Positions 7,843 through 16,287 of a stretch of 64,000 bases of DNA are shown here, one piece after another. Both the position numbers and the translations under genes were made by a program. This DNA comes from Bacteroidaceae bacterium (GTDB lineage: Bacteria; Bacteroidota; Bacteroidia; Bacteroidales; Bacteroidaceae). The notes beneath the pieces are model-generated. The model was not told the DNA's origin and did no database searches. It saw nothing but the letters and a program-made list of their open reading frames with translations. Position 1 is the stretch's first letter, and every line of letters starts with the position of its first letter. The stretch is taken from the NCBI GenBank assembly GCA_017521285.1, contig JAFXDG010000116.1, forward strand, positions 1 through 64,000. Reading direction: 5' to 3'.

Positions 7843-9351
7843 TCACAAAAACTTCAGCATTTCATCGATGTACTCGCGAGTGTTGCTCAGGCGGGGCACT
7901 TTGTGTTGTCCGCCCAACTTGCCCTTGGCCTTCAGCCAGTCGTGGAACAGGTCGGGACGGGCAGGAATCACTTCCAGGCGTTGCAGGGTGATGTCCTTAT
8001 AGCGTTTGGCCTCGTAGTCGCTGTTCACCTGTTGCAGAGTCTCGTCCAGTACTTGGGTGAAATGTTCGATGGAGTCGGGCGCTACAGAGAACTCGATGAG
8101 CCATTGATGACGGCATTTGGCATCGGTACCCATGAAAACGGGAGCTGCCGTATATTCGCTTACCTGTGCACCTGTAGCGATGCAGGCGGCCTGCAATCCT
8201 TTTTCGGCATTTTCCACCACCAGCTCTTCGCCAAAGGCATTGATGAAGTGCTTGGTCCGTCCTGATATAACAAACTTATAGGGATTTTTGCTCGTGAAGC
8301 GTACAGTGTCTCCTATCAGGTAACGCCACAAACCGCACATGTTGCTGATGACTACAGCATAGTTACGTCCCACTTCGATACCTGTCAGGGGGAGTATTGT
8401 CGGGTCGGGTTTGCCCAGTTCTTCCAGAGGAATGAACTCGTAGAATACCCCATAGTCCAGCATCAGCATCATTGACGGGTCGGTGGGATCGTTCTGTACA
8501 CCGAAGAATCCTTCGCTGGCATTGTACGTTTCGCGGTATTGCATCCGCGGGCTGCGGATGAGCTGTTGGTATGTCTCGCGATAGGGGGCAAAACTGACAC
8601 CACCGTGGAAGAATATCTCCAGATTGGGCCATACTTCGTCCAATGACTGGGCACCCGTAATCTCCAACACTCGTTTGATGACAGCCATCATCCATGAAGG
8701 TACACCTGAAATGTTGGTGATATTCTTGCTGATGGTGCTACGGGCTATGCGCTCCATCTTCTCTTCGAAGTCGCTCAGCAGGGCCACCTCTTTGCTTGGT
8801 ACACGCAGAAAATTGGCCAATGGGTGGATGTTTTCGATAAGGATGGCCGAAAGGTCGCCCACCAGACTGTGTTTCAGATTGTAGTTCGGGGCATGGCTTC
8901 CGCCTAAAATCAGACCTTTGCCGTCGAAGAAGCGTGAGTCCGTGCGTGTCATCAAGTAATAGGCCAGACAATCTGCCGGTCCCTTGTAGTGCATCTGTTT
9001 CAATCCCTCACTGGTTACGGGAATAAACTTGCTCTTGTCGTTCGTGGTGCCCGATGATTTGGCATACCATCTCACTTGCGACGGCCACAGCACATTGCGT
9101 GCACCGTGGCGCATCCGTTCCACGTATGGCTTGATGTCATCGTAGGATTGGATGGGTACCCGCCGGGCATAGTCTTCATACGAGTGTATGGTGTCATAGC
9201 TGTGTTTCACACCCCACTCGGTGTGAGCTGCTTTGGTTATCAACTTCTTCAGTTGATGTGCTTGCAGGGATTCTGCTTGTGTATCATAAGCTTGCAAAGC
9301 CCGCTGGCGCGGGATGAATCCTTTGCTAATTAGTCCTGTTATACTCATCAA
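7843..9351 (-). CDS. GH3-family acyl-adenylating enzyme (auxin-responsive promoter type)
   Basis: A 502-residue cytoplasmic protein of the GH3 family of adenylate-forming enzymes, which in plants join amino acids to auxin or jasmonate. Bacterial substrates are unknown. The nucleotide-binding motif SSGTTNDKSKFIPV (Ser99 onward) and the YNASEGFFG motif of the active site are both visible. It is the first gene of the operon with the Ig-like lipoprotein and DUF3108, whose products are exported. Codon 2 is also Met, so the start could be one codon later. The family call is secure; the reaction is not. Confidence 0.85.
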   Translation of the reverse strand: MMSITGLISKGFIPRQRALQAYDTQAESLQAHQLKKLITKAAHTEWGVKHSYDTIHSYEDYARRVPIQSYDDIKPYVERMRHGARNVLWPSQVRWYAKSSGTTNDKSKFIPVTSEGLKQMHYKGPADCLAYYLMTRTDSRFFDGKGLILGGSHAPNYNLKHSLVGDLSAILIENIHPLANFLRVPSKEVALLSDFEEKMERIARSTISKNITNISGVPSWMMAVIKRVLEITGAQSLDEVWPNLEIFFHGGVSFAPYRETYQQLIRSPRMQYRETYNASEGFFGVQNDPTDPSMMLMLDYGVFYEFIPLEELGKPDPTILPLTGIEVGRNYAVVISNMCGLWRYLIGDTVRFTSKNPYKFVISGRTKHFINAFGEELVVENAEKGLQAACIATGAQVSEYTAAPVFMGTDAKCRHQWLIEFSVAPDSIEHFTQVLDETLQQVNSDYEAKRYKDITLQRLEVIPARPDLFHDWLKAKGKLGGQHKVPRLSNTREYIDEMLKFL

Positions 9352-9389
9352 TTGGCTTATTATTGCTCAAAAAGCGTAAATTTTAGCCG

Positions 9390-9397
9390 CAAAAGTA
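9390..9397 (-). promoter_or_regulatory. -7 box upstream of the GH3-type operon
   Basis: TACTTTTG on the minus strand fits TAnnTTTG. No convincing -33 is visible at the right distance. Confidence 0.35.
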
Positions 9398-9546
9398 GTG
9401 TAAACTTCTGAAAATACCTATCTTTACGCGCTGATTTTAACTATTGTTTCAGCAATTGCGGAAGTTTAGGTTTTTTTAAAGGAAAAAGTGGGCATTTGAA
9501 AACGCATCAATCCTTCGACCTATGGACGCATCAATGAATAAAGAAT

Positions 9547-10557
9547 ATGCGTATCGGAATACTGACATCGGGTGGAGACTGTCCCGGCATTAATGCTACT
9601 ATCCGTGGCGTGTGCAAAACAGCCATGTTGAACTATGGCATGGAGGTCATAGGCATACATAGTGGGTTCAAAGGATTGATAGATCTCGACTTCGAGGTAA
9701 TGACCGAACGTTCGCTCACTGGCCTGCTTACCATGGGAGGAACCATTTTGGGAACTTCGCGCGAAAAACCCTATAGCAAGAAGCAGGCTGTTCCGGGCAT
9801 TGACAAACCTGCCCTGTTGAAAGCCAATGTGGAACGGTTGGGGCTGGATGCTGTGGTGTGCATAGGTGGAAATGGCACACAGAAGACGGCGGGAAAAATG
9901 GCCCGTGCAGGCATTCCTGTCATTGGTATTCCCAAAACGATTGACAACGATGTGGCGGGTACCGACCTTTGTTTTGGTTTCCACACAGCTGTCAGTATTG
10001 CAACTGAGGCTATTGACCGTTTGCACAGTACGGCCAGTGCCCATCGTCGGGTGATGGTTATCGAGGTGATGGGGCACAAGGCCGGATGGATAGCCCTTTA
10101 CAGTGGCATGGCAGGCGGGGGCGATGTTATCCTTATTCCCGAACGCCCTTATGACATGGAACATATCTGTCAAGCCATCATGAATCGTATGCAACGTGGT
10201 AAGAACTATGCCATCGTAGTGGTGGCCGAAGGGTTGCCTACACCTCGGCTTGGACGTGCCGGTGAGTACATCGCTTCCACCATTTCAGAAATGACGGGCA
10301 TCGAAGCACGCGAAACGGTGCTGGGATATACCCAGCGTGGGGGCTCACCTTGTCCCTTTGACCGTATTCTCTCTACCCGTATGGGCAGTCATGCTGTCGA
10401 ACTGGTTGCGCGGGGTGAATTCGGGCGTATGGTGGCTGTCAACGGAGGTGACATCACTTCCGTTCCTTTGGCAGAAGTTGCCGGATGCACCCGCTTGGTA
10501 CCGCCTGACCACGAACTCGTCATGCAGGGCCAACACATGGGCATCTGTTTTGGGTAA
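9547..10557 (+). CDS. pfkA: 6-phosphofructokinase
   Basis: A 336-residue 6-phosphofructokinase, converting fructose 6-phosphate to fructose 1,6-bisphosphate in glycolysis. The N-terminal TSGGDCPGIN loop, the catalytic TIDND motif (131-135) and MGHKAGW are all present. Phosphoryl-donor motifs are mixed. The GGNGT loop (107-111) has Gly at the position linked to ATP use but Asn in place of the usual Asp/Glu before it. PKTIDND (129-135) has the Lys common in PPi-type and group III enzymes. ATP use is the likelier reading. It is divergent from the GH3-type operon and followed by the acyl-CoA ligase gene, which has its own promoter. Confidence 0.92.
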   Translation: MRIGILTSGGDCPGINATIRGVCKTAMLNYGMEVIGIHSGFKGLIDLDFEVMTERSLTGLLTMGGTILGTSREKPYSKKQAVPGIDKPALLKANVERLGLDAVVCIGGNGTQKTAGKMARAGIPVIGIPKTIDNDVAGTDLCFGFHTAVSIATEAIDRLHSTASAHRRVMVIEVMGHKAGWIALYSGMAGGGDVILIPERPYDMEHICQAIMNRMQRGKNYAIVVVAEGLPTPRLGRAGEYIASTISEMTGIEARETVLGYTQRGGSPCPFDRILSTRMGSHAVELVARGEFGRMVAVNGGDITSVPLAEVAGCTRLVPPDHELVMQGQHMGICFG

Positions 10558-10580
10558 ATGGAAGAAAATGAACACTTTTC

Positions 10581-10611
10581 TTTGCGCTTTAGTTTTCTTG
10601 CAGTATCTTTG
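10581..10611 (+). promoter_or_regulatory. Promoter of the acyl-CoA ligase gene
   Basis: TTTG (10581-10584), 19 bp, then TATCTTTG (10604-10611): a good match to the Bacteroidales -33/-7 promoter. It gives a leader of about 40 nt. Confidence 0.75.
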
Positions 10612-10656
10612 CAGCCGTTAACTGTTTGAAGTGAAACTAATTTCAGTACTAAAAAT

Positions 10657-12558
10657 ATGAAAAAGACACTTGTAGATTTATTTGAAGCGTCGGTCAGCAA
10701 ATATCCCAACAATACGTTTCTGTTGGAAAAGACTGGCAAACAATTTGAACCTACCACTTACACAGAAGTAAAGAACCAGGTTTATCGACTCGGAGCCGGA
10801 TTGCAGGCTCTCGGTGTGAAGAAGGGAGACACCATGGCTCTGTTGAGCGAAGGCCGCAACCTGTGGGTGATTGGCGAGTTGGCGATGTTCTATGCCGGAG
10901 CAGTAAATGTGCCTTTGAGTATCAAATTGGAGGAAAGCAACGATTTGTTGTTCCGCTTGAAACACGGTGATGTGAAATACGTCATGGTCAGCGGCACCCA
11001 ACTGAAGAAGATACGTGCCATCAAGAATCAGCTTACTTTAGTGGAAAAGGTCATCGTCTTTGACGAGCAAAAGGAATATGAAGATAAGGAGATAGCTTTG
11101 GCAGAAGTGCTCAATATGGGTGACGAGTTCTTGAAGAACCACACTATGGACGAGTTCCTCAGTGTAGGGCGTTCTATCCAGAATGATGACTATGCCACTA
11201 TCACCTACACCAGCGGAACCACTGCCGATCCCAAGGGGGTGGTGCTCACCCATCGCAACTATACGGCTAACGTGGAGCAGGCTCTCACGCTGGTGGATAT
11301 CAACGAACATTGGCGTACACTCATCATCCTGCCCCTCGACCACTGTTTTGCACATGTGGTGGGATTCTACATCATGATGTCCGTAGGTGCTACGGCAGCT
11401 ACTGTGCAGGTAGGACGCACACCGCTGGAATCGCTCAAGAATATACCTATTAATATTAAGGAGGTACGCCCCCACTTCATCCTCAGCGTGCCTGCTTTGG
11501 CCAAAACATTTAAAAAGAATATCGAACAAGGTATCCGAGCCAAAGGAAAGACTACCGTCCGTCTGTTCAACATGGGCTTGAAGGTGCGTCAGGTATATTT
11601 CGGTGAAAGTAACCTCGATTTCAAGGGACTGCGCTATCTGCTGAAGCCACTCGTATGGTTGTTTGACAAAGTGCTTTTCTCCAAGGTGCGCGAAAACTTT
11701 GGTGGCGAGCTCCGCTTCTTCATCGGTGGTGGCGCCTTGTTGGACAAGGATTTGCAGAAGTTCTATGTCGGTGTGGGTATGCCTATGTATCAGGGCTACG
11801 GCTTGAGTGAAGCCACACCGGTCATTTCCTCCAATGGTCCCACTCTCTATCGTTTTGGTTCCAGTGGCAAGTTGGTGAAGCCCATCGAACTGAAGATTTG
11901 CGACAGCGAAGGTAAGGAACTCCCCTTGGGTGAAATGGGTGAAATCGTAGTGAAGGGTGAAAATGTGATGGCTGGTTATTGGAAAAATCCTGAATCTACG
12001 GCTGACACTGTGCGCGATGGTTATCTCTATACGGGCGACCTCGGTTATATGACCAAGGAGGGACTCCTCTATGTGAAGGGACGTTTCAAGAGTCTGCTTA
12101 TCGGTAGCGATGGCGAGAAGTACAGTCCCGAAGGCATTGAGGAATCACTTGTTGAGAAATCACGCTACATCGATCAGGTGATGCTCTACAACAACCAGTC
12201 TGCCTACACTACTGCAGTTATCGTGCCCAACCGCGACCAGCTCATCCGCAAGTTGAAGGAGCAGGGCCTCAGCCTCGACACCGAGGAGGGACGCAAGGCC
12301 GCTCTGCAAAAATTGGAAAGCGAAGTGAACAAGTACAAGAAGGGTGGCGAGTTTGAAGGTATGTTCCCCGAGCGTTGGTTGCCCAGCTGTTTTGCCGTGT
12401 TGTCCGAGCCGTTTACCGAGCAGAATCAGATGATAAACAGTACCATGAAGATGGTGCGTGGCAAGATTGAGAAAGCTTATGCCGACCGCATTGCCTATAT
12501 GTACACAGCTGAAGGAAAACAGTTGCTCAACCAGCAGAATCTGGATGCACTGAAATAA
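10657..12558 (+). CDS. Long-chain fatty acid--CoA ligase (AMP-binding)
   Basis: A 633-residue AMP-forming acyl-CoA synthetase that activates fatty acids through an acyl-adenylate. The P-loop YTSGTTADPKGVVLTHRNY lies near residues 182-200. GYGLSEATPV and the YTGDLGYMTKEGLLYVKGR hinge region follow in the usual order, so the enzyme appears complete. It is cytoplasmic or membrane-associated. It has its own promoter at 10581-10611 and is followed by a short text-like repeat and the tRNA genes. Chain-length preference cannot be read from sequence. Confidence 0.9.
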   Translation: MKKTLVDLFEASVSKYPNNTFLLEKTGKQFEPTTYTEVKNQVYRLGAGLQALGVKKGDTMALLSEGRNLWVIGELAMFYAGAVNVPLSIKLEESNDLLFRLKHGDVKYVMVSGTQLKKIRAIKNQLTLVEKVIVFDEQKEYEDKEIALAEVLNMGDEFLKNHTMDEFLSVGRSIQNDDYATITYTSGTTADPKGVVLTHRNYTANVEQALTLVDINEHWRTLIILPLDHCFAHVVGFYIMMSVGATAATVQVGRTPLESLKNIPINIKEVRPHFILSVPALAKTFKKNIEQGIRAKGKTTVRLFNMGLKVRQVYFGESNLDFKGLRYLLKPLVWLFDKVLFSKVRENFGGELRFFIGGGALLDKDLQKFYVGVGMPMYQGYGLSEATPVISSNGPTLYRFGSSGKLVKPIELKICDSEGKELPLGEMGEIVVKGENVMAGYWKNPESTADTVRDGYLYTGDLGYMTKEGLLYVKGRFKSLLIGSDGEKYSPEGIEESLVEKSRYIDQVMLYNNQSAYTTAVIVPNRDQLIRKLKEQGLSLDTEEGRKAALQKLESEVNKYKKGGEFEGMFPERWLPSCFAVLSEPFTEQNQMINSTMKMVRGKIEKAYADRIAYMYTAEGKQLLNQQNLDALK

Positions 12559-12581
12559 AATCAGTATAGGTTCTTGGTAAA

Positions 12582-12633
12582 GGTTCAAAGTTCACAGGAT
12601 GGACTTTGGACCTTTAACTTTATACTTTGGACC
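12582..12633. repeat. Short inverted text-like repeat (GGTTCAAAGT/ACTTTGGACC)
   Basis: AGGTTCAAAGTTC faces ACTTTGGACC units around 12600-12633. Similar TTCAAAGTT or CCTTTGACC runs occur at 638-668, 25878-25915 and 47169-47211. It may act as a weak terminator after the ligase gene. Confidence 0.45.
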
Positions 12634-12650
12634 AAAAAACGAGGAAAAAA

Positions 12651-12682
12651 TTTGGTTAGAATAAAAAATTACTCTACCTTTG
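12651..12682 (+). promoter_or_regulatory. Promoter of the tRNA-Gly/tRNA-Leu unit
   Basis: TTTG (12651-12654), 20 bp, then TACCTTTG (12675-12682): near-consensus, about 30 bp before the first tRNA. Confidence 0.8.
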
Positions 12683-12714
12683 CAGCCGAATTAAGAGAAG
12701 CAACCCTCTGAAAT

Positions 12715-12787
12715 GCGGAAATAGCTCAGTTGGTAGAGCACAACCTTGCCAAGGTTGGGGTCGCGAGTTCGAGCCTCGTTTTCCGCT
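12715..12787 (+). tRNA. tRNA-Gly (GCC)
   Basis: A 73-nt cloverleaf: acceptor stem GCGGAAA/TTTCCGC, D-arm AGCTCAGTTGGTAGAGC, anticodon stem-loop CAACCTTGCCAAGGTTG with anticodon GCC, and T-arm GCGAGTTCGAGCCTCGT. CCA is not encoded. Confidence 0.97.
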
Positions 12788-12805
12788 CTTCCCTCCACAA
12801 AGGAT

Positions 12806-12889
12806 GCTCGAATGGTGGAATGGTAGACACGAGGGACTTAAAATCCCTTGGCCATTACGGCTGTGCGGGTTCAAGTCCCGCTTCGAGTA
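12806..12889 (+). tRNA. tRNA-Leu (TAA)
   Basis: An 84-nt class II tRNA with a long variable arm. Anticodon stem-loop GGGACTTAAAATCCC carries TAA. The acceptor stem is GCTCGAA/TTCGAGT. It is 18 bp after tRNA-Gly and shares its promoter. Confidence 0.95.
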
Positions 12890-12898
12890 CTCGAAAAA

Positions 12899-12938
12899 GA
12901 ACTCCTCTGCAGAATTTTCTGTAGAGGAGTTTTCTTTT
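12899..12938 (+). terminator. Terminator after the tRNA pair
   Basis: AACTCCTCTGCAG faces CTGTAGAGGAGTT with one G-T pair, followed by TTTCTTTT. It lies between the tRNAs and the convergent nitroreductase gene. Confidence 0.8.
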
Positions 12939-12951
12939 ATCCCCCCTTCCC

Positions 12952-13602
12952 TTACCACTTGTTGTAATGGATGTTTTCAGGTTTCCATTTGTCTTTGGGC
13001 GTGGGGCTTTCTGCCGGATAGCCTATGGGGATGATGTTGAGGGGGATGACGCTCGATGGCAGTCCGAGGACCTCTTTCACCTTGGGCAGTACATCCGGAT
13101 TGGGATAGACACCGCACCATACGGCACCAAGTCCCAATCCATGGGCGGCAAGGAGAATGTTCTCGGTGGCAGCCGATGCATCCTGAATCCAATAGGCTTG
13201 TGATGCACCCGGAAGGGCACGCTCCATGTCGCCGCATACGATGATGGCAAATTGGGCCGTTTTCAGCATTTGTGCAAAGGGATGCACCTCTCTGAGACGC
13301 TCCATCTGTTTCCTTTCGTTCACCACTATGAAAGCCCACGGTTGTCTGTTCACCGCTGTGGGGGCTGCCATACCGGCACGCAGAATTTTCTCTACAGTAG
13401 CTTCGTCCACAGGCTGGTCGGTAAAGGCACGGATGCTCGTGCGGGTCATGATGTTTTCAATCACAGCTTCCGATTGGCCCGCTGCTCCCGGTTGTTTCTC
13501 TTCTTGACACGATGTCATGAGTCCGGCACTTACGCCGAACAAACTCATTGCCAATAAGGAAAGCTTGCAATAATTCCAAATCTTTTTCATGTTATTGTTC
13601 AT
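12952..13602 (-). CDS. Nitroreductase-family lipoprotein
   Basis: A 216-residue nitroreductase-fold flavoprotein. Family members bind FMN and use NAD(P)H to reduce nitro groups, quinones or enones. The core TRTSIRAFTDQPVDEA, APTAVNRQPW and the GLGAVWCGVYP region are visible. Unusually, the N-terminus is an export signal with a lipobox ending at Cys32 (LMTSC), so the enzyme is predicted to be membrane-anchored outside the cytoplasm. It has a convincing promoter at 13626-13656. The fold call is secure; substrate and how FMN is supplied are unknown. Confidence 0.85.
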   Translation of the reverse strand: MNNNMKKIWNYCKLSLLAMSLFGVSAGLMTSCQEEKQPGAAGQSEAVIENIMTRTSIRAFTDQPVDEATVEKILRAGMAAPTAVNRQPWAFIVVNERKQMERLREVHPFAQMLKTAQFAIIVCGDMERALPGASQAYWIQDASAATENILLAAHGLGLGAVWCGVYPNPDVLPKVKEVLGLPSSVIPLNIIPIGYPAESPTPKDKWKPENIHYNKW

Positions 13603-13625
13603 TTATATGTAAGAAATCACATGCG

Positions 13626-13656
13626 CAAAAGTAATGCAAATTTATTGTAATACAAA
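13626..13656 (-). promoter_or_regulatory. Promoter of the nitroreductase gene
   Basis: On the minus strand: TTTG (13653-13656), 19 bp, then TACTTTTG (13626-13633). Confidence 0.7.
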
Positions 13657-13762
13657 AAGTAGGAGCCGGAAATCTTCTGTTTCCTCGCATTTTGTGTTGC
13701 GAAATATTTGCAATGGATAATAAACTTTGTTAAACATGGAATGTCAAAATAGGAAAAAGCAA

Positions 13763-13770
13763 TAACTTTG
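13763..13770 (+). promoter_or_regulatory. -7 box upstream of the Cthe_2159-type gene
   Basis: TAACTTTG fits the -7 consensus, 34 bp before the ATG. No clear -33 is seen. Confidence 0.45.
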
Positions 13771-13804
13771 CACGCATGTAATATATATATTAATAGGTAA
13801 GGAT

Positions 13805-15505
13805 ATGTACAGATTCAGAATTTTAGCAATGGCATTGTGCCTGATTGCTTTGGGCGCAGGAATGTCTGCACAGAATACAGGAGCGGATAGGAGACAGAAC
13901 ACCCAAATGATGCCCGGTGGTATGTTTCCAGGTGATGGCATGGGACCAATGGGAGGAATGATGCCGCCCGGCGGTGGCATGATGCCTTTCGGTGGTGGCG
14001 GAATAGACCAGTTTGGGGTGGATTTTGCCAAAGAGATGCCTCAGGATAAGGATGTGGTGGTGAAGTCAAAGGCCGACACTCTGTACAACTACTATGTGGA
14101 GAATGTCAAGTTTGGTACGCAGGCAAAGATTGTTTTTTCCGACAATGGAGCCGAGGTTGCGGGACTTCCTGAAGATGCAAAGGTGGAGAAGGACGGGGCC
14201 TATCTGACCATCACTTCGAAATCGGTTGCCCCGTTGGCCATTGAACTCAGTGGCAAGACGGAGGACGGAGCCTTGGTCCTCAATGTGGATGCTCCGCTCA
14301 AACTGTTGTTCAACAATGTCACCGTGAAGAGCCAGCGTGGCGATGCCATCTTGTCGCAAGGCAAGGGTCATGTTTATGCCGTGTTGGCCGAAGGCAGTGT
14401 GAACGAACTCTCTGATTGCCGCAATCCCGAGATGCCTCCGATGATGGGATTCCCGCCGATGGGTGGCCCGGGAGGATTCGGACAACCGGGTGCAGGTGGT
14501 GGTCGGCCGGATATGGGCAACAGGCCTGACTTCCGACCCGGCGGGATGCCCTCTATGAACCGTGACCGCGAAGAGAACCCCGAAGACTACCACGTGCAGT
14601 ATGGCATACGCATGAAGAAACCCATGATGAAGAAGAAACTGAAGATGGATGGCACCTTTGTCTGCACCGGCCCATTGACGGTGAGCGGAAAGGGAAGTCT
14701 GCAGATTCAGAGCAACAACAAGGTGGGACTGAAGAGCAAAGCGAGCCTGATGCTCCGTCCGGGAAACGAGATAACGGTGAGAGCCTTGTCGGGCAAGGGT
14801 GTGAATGCGAAGAACGAACTTTACATCTATGGCGGCATACTGAATGTGGACTGCTCGTTCAGTGCCGACAAGGCGCTGACCTGCGGGCGCAACATGTATA
14901 TCCGTGGCGGCCACACTGTGGTCAAGGCCGGTGGCGGTGAATCCAGCGAAGGGGTGGAATCGAAGTTCATCATGCAGATTGATGGCGGTGTGGTAGAGGT
15001 TGCCGCTCAGGATGATGCCATCAATGCCCAGGGCGATTTGATTATAAACGGTGGAAAAGTGGTGGCTTACTCCACGACCAACGATGCCGTCGATGCCAAC
15101 TGCAATATAGTGATCAATGGTGGAGACGTGTTTGCCAGTGGCAACGGAATGCCGGAAGGCGGATTGGACTGTGCCGACGAAGAAGGCTACCGCCTGTTCA
15201 TCAACGGAGGAACAGTGGTGGCCGTTGGTGGCCGACACTCCATGCCCGACAAGCAGTCGCGCCAACCCTCCATACAGTGGCGGCTGAACAATCTGGAGGC
15301 CGACAAAGAGTATGCCGTCGGAGGCATCAGTTCGTACAAGTCCCCGCGTACCTATCAGATGGGCGGTGCCACCCTCCTGTTCTCATCACCCGAATTGCAG
15401 GCGGGCAAGCCCTACACCCTCACCATTGATGGCGCTGAGGCTGAGCGGATAGAGTCCCTTTCCGCACCACTCGGCACAGCAGGTGGCGGCCGATGGCCGA
15501 TGTAA
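13805..15505 (+). CDS. Exported carbohydrate-binding (Cthe_2159-type) protein with Gly/Met/Pro inserts
   Basis: A 566-residue exported protein with a signal peptide at residues 1-22. Repeated parallel beta-helix turns such as DDAINAQGDLIINGGKV, NDAVDANCNIVINGG and LFINGGTVVAVGG match the Cthe_2159 family. A structurally known member binds calcium and cellulose-like or polygalacturonate ligands. Two low-complexity segments rich in Gly, Met and Pro interrupt it: residues about 35-66, just after the signal, and about 207-258, within the helix. Ligand is unknown. No glycosidase or transporter is adjacent. The coding strand is intact across both inserts. Confidence 0.75.
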   Translation: MYRFRILAMALCLIALGAGMSAQNTGADRRQNTQMMPGGMFPGDGMGPMGGMMPPGGGMMPFGGGGIDQFGVDFAKEMPQDKDVVVKSKADTLYNYYVENVKFGTQAKIVFSDNGAEVAGLPEDAKVEKDGAYLTITSKSVAPLAIELSGKTEDGALVLNVDAPLKLLFNNVTVKSQRGDAILSQGKGHVYAVLAEGSVNELSDCRNPEMPPMMGFPPMGGPGGFGQPGAGGGRPDMGNRPDFRPGGMPSMNRDREENPEDYHVQYGIRMKKPMMKKKLKMDGTFVCTGPLTVSGKGSLQIQSNNKVGLKSKASLMLRPGNEITVRALSGKGVNAKNELYIYGGILNVDCSFSADKALTCGRNMYIRGGHTVVKAGGGESSEGVESKFIMQIDGGVVEVAAQDDAINAQGDLIINGGKVVAYSTTNDAVDANCNIVINGGDVFASGNGMPEGGLDCADEEGYRLFINGGTVVAVGGRHSMPDKQSRQPSIQWRLNNLEADKEYAVGGISSYKSPRTYQMGGATLLFSSPELQAGKPYTLTIDGAEAERIESLSAPLGTAGGGRWPM

Positions 15506-16112
15506 GTGCCTTTTTATAGCCGGTTTTCTGCCTCATTAGCTGAATCAATAGACACTTCTTCTTGAAGAAGTGCTGAAAAGCTTTATACTTTTGATAAAAA
15601 TAGAAATTGCACACTTCTATAAGTGTTTGATAATCAGTGTTATTTTAGTTCCCTAAAACCCGCTGAAGAATCGCTTAAGAGAAAATGCAGTCACGCTTAA
15701 GCGATACTGGATTTACGCTTAAGCTTGCCGGAACAGGTGTAAAGCGATAGGATGCTAACCCTTATTATTCCTATAAAAACTCTTTATATTCCTGTGACAA
15801 GTTTTGAGGGTCGTTGAAGGGAAAATTCATCGCTCCTAAAATTCCGATGAATCGTTCCTGAATTTCCGCTGAATTTCTCCTGCACATCGTCCGTTGCGCA
15901 GTTGCGCACGAATGGAACTTCTCCTACATTTCGGTGGAAGTTTAGGAGAGGTGGAAAATAGACTCAGGAGGTCATTGGAAAATTGTAAATGATGATTGAT
16001 TGTTGAAATTTCATTTCTGGTTTACATCTTGGTTTACATGAATGTTTAAACCAGGCGCAAAAAAAGGGATAAAAAAAGAGAGTCACAATTTTGTAACTCT
16101 CTGATTTTCCAG
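15506..16112. other. Non-coding region with 22-bp phased direct repeats
   Basis: No gene is seen in these 607 bp. The octamer CGCTTAAG occurs at 15672-15679, 15694-15701 and 15716-15723, exactly 22 bp apart. Two tandem 22-bp units at 15831-15852 and 15853-15874 match at 18 of 22 positions. A 9-bp stem CACTTCTTC/GAAGAAGTG lies at 15552-15571, about 45 bp after the stop, and may terminate the upstream gene. Confidence 0.6.
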
Positions 16113-16185
16113 TGATCCGCCTGGGGCTCGAACCCAGGACCCCAACATTAAAAGTGTTGTGCTCTACCTGCTGAGCTAGCGAATC
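16113..16185 (-). tRNA. tRNA-Lys (TTT)
   Basis: A 73-nt cloverleaf on the minus strand. Acceptor stem GATTCGC/GCGGATC, anticodon loop CTTTTAA with anticodon TTT, and T-arm CCTGGGTTCGAGCCCCAGG are all present. CCA is not encoded. Confidence 0.97.
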
Positions 16186-16213
16186 AAACCTGTTGTTTGC
16201 TGTTAAGCGGGTG

Positions 16214-16245
16214 CAAAGATACTGTCTTTGTGTGAATTGACCAAA
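16214..16245 (-). promoter_or_regulatory. Promoter of tRNA-Lys
   Basis: On the minus strand: TTTG (16242-16245), 20 bp, then TATCTTTG (16214-16221), about 28 bp before the tRNA. Confidence 0.8.
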
Positions 16246-16287
16246 CTTTTTCTTGGGAATTTGACAAATATGGGATAAAAAAGAGGA

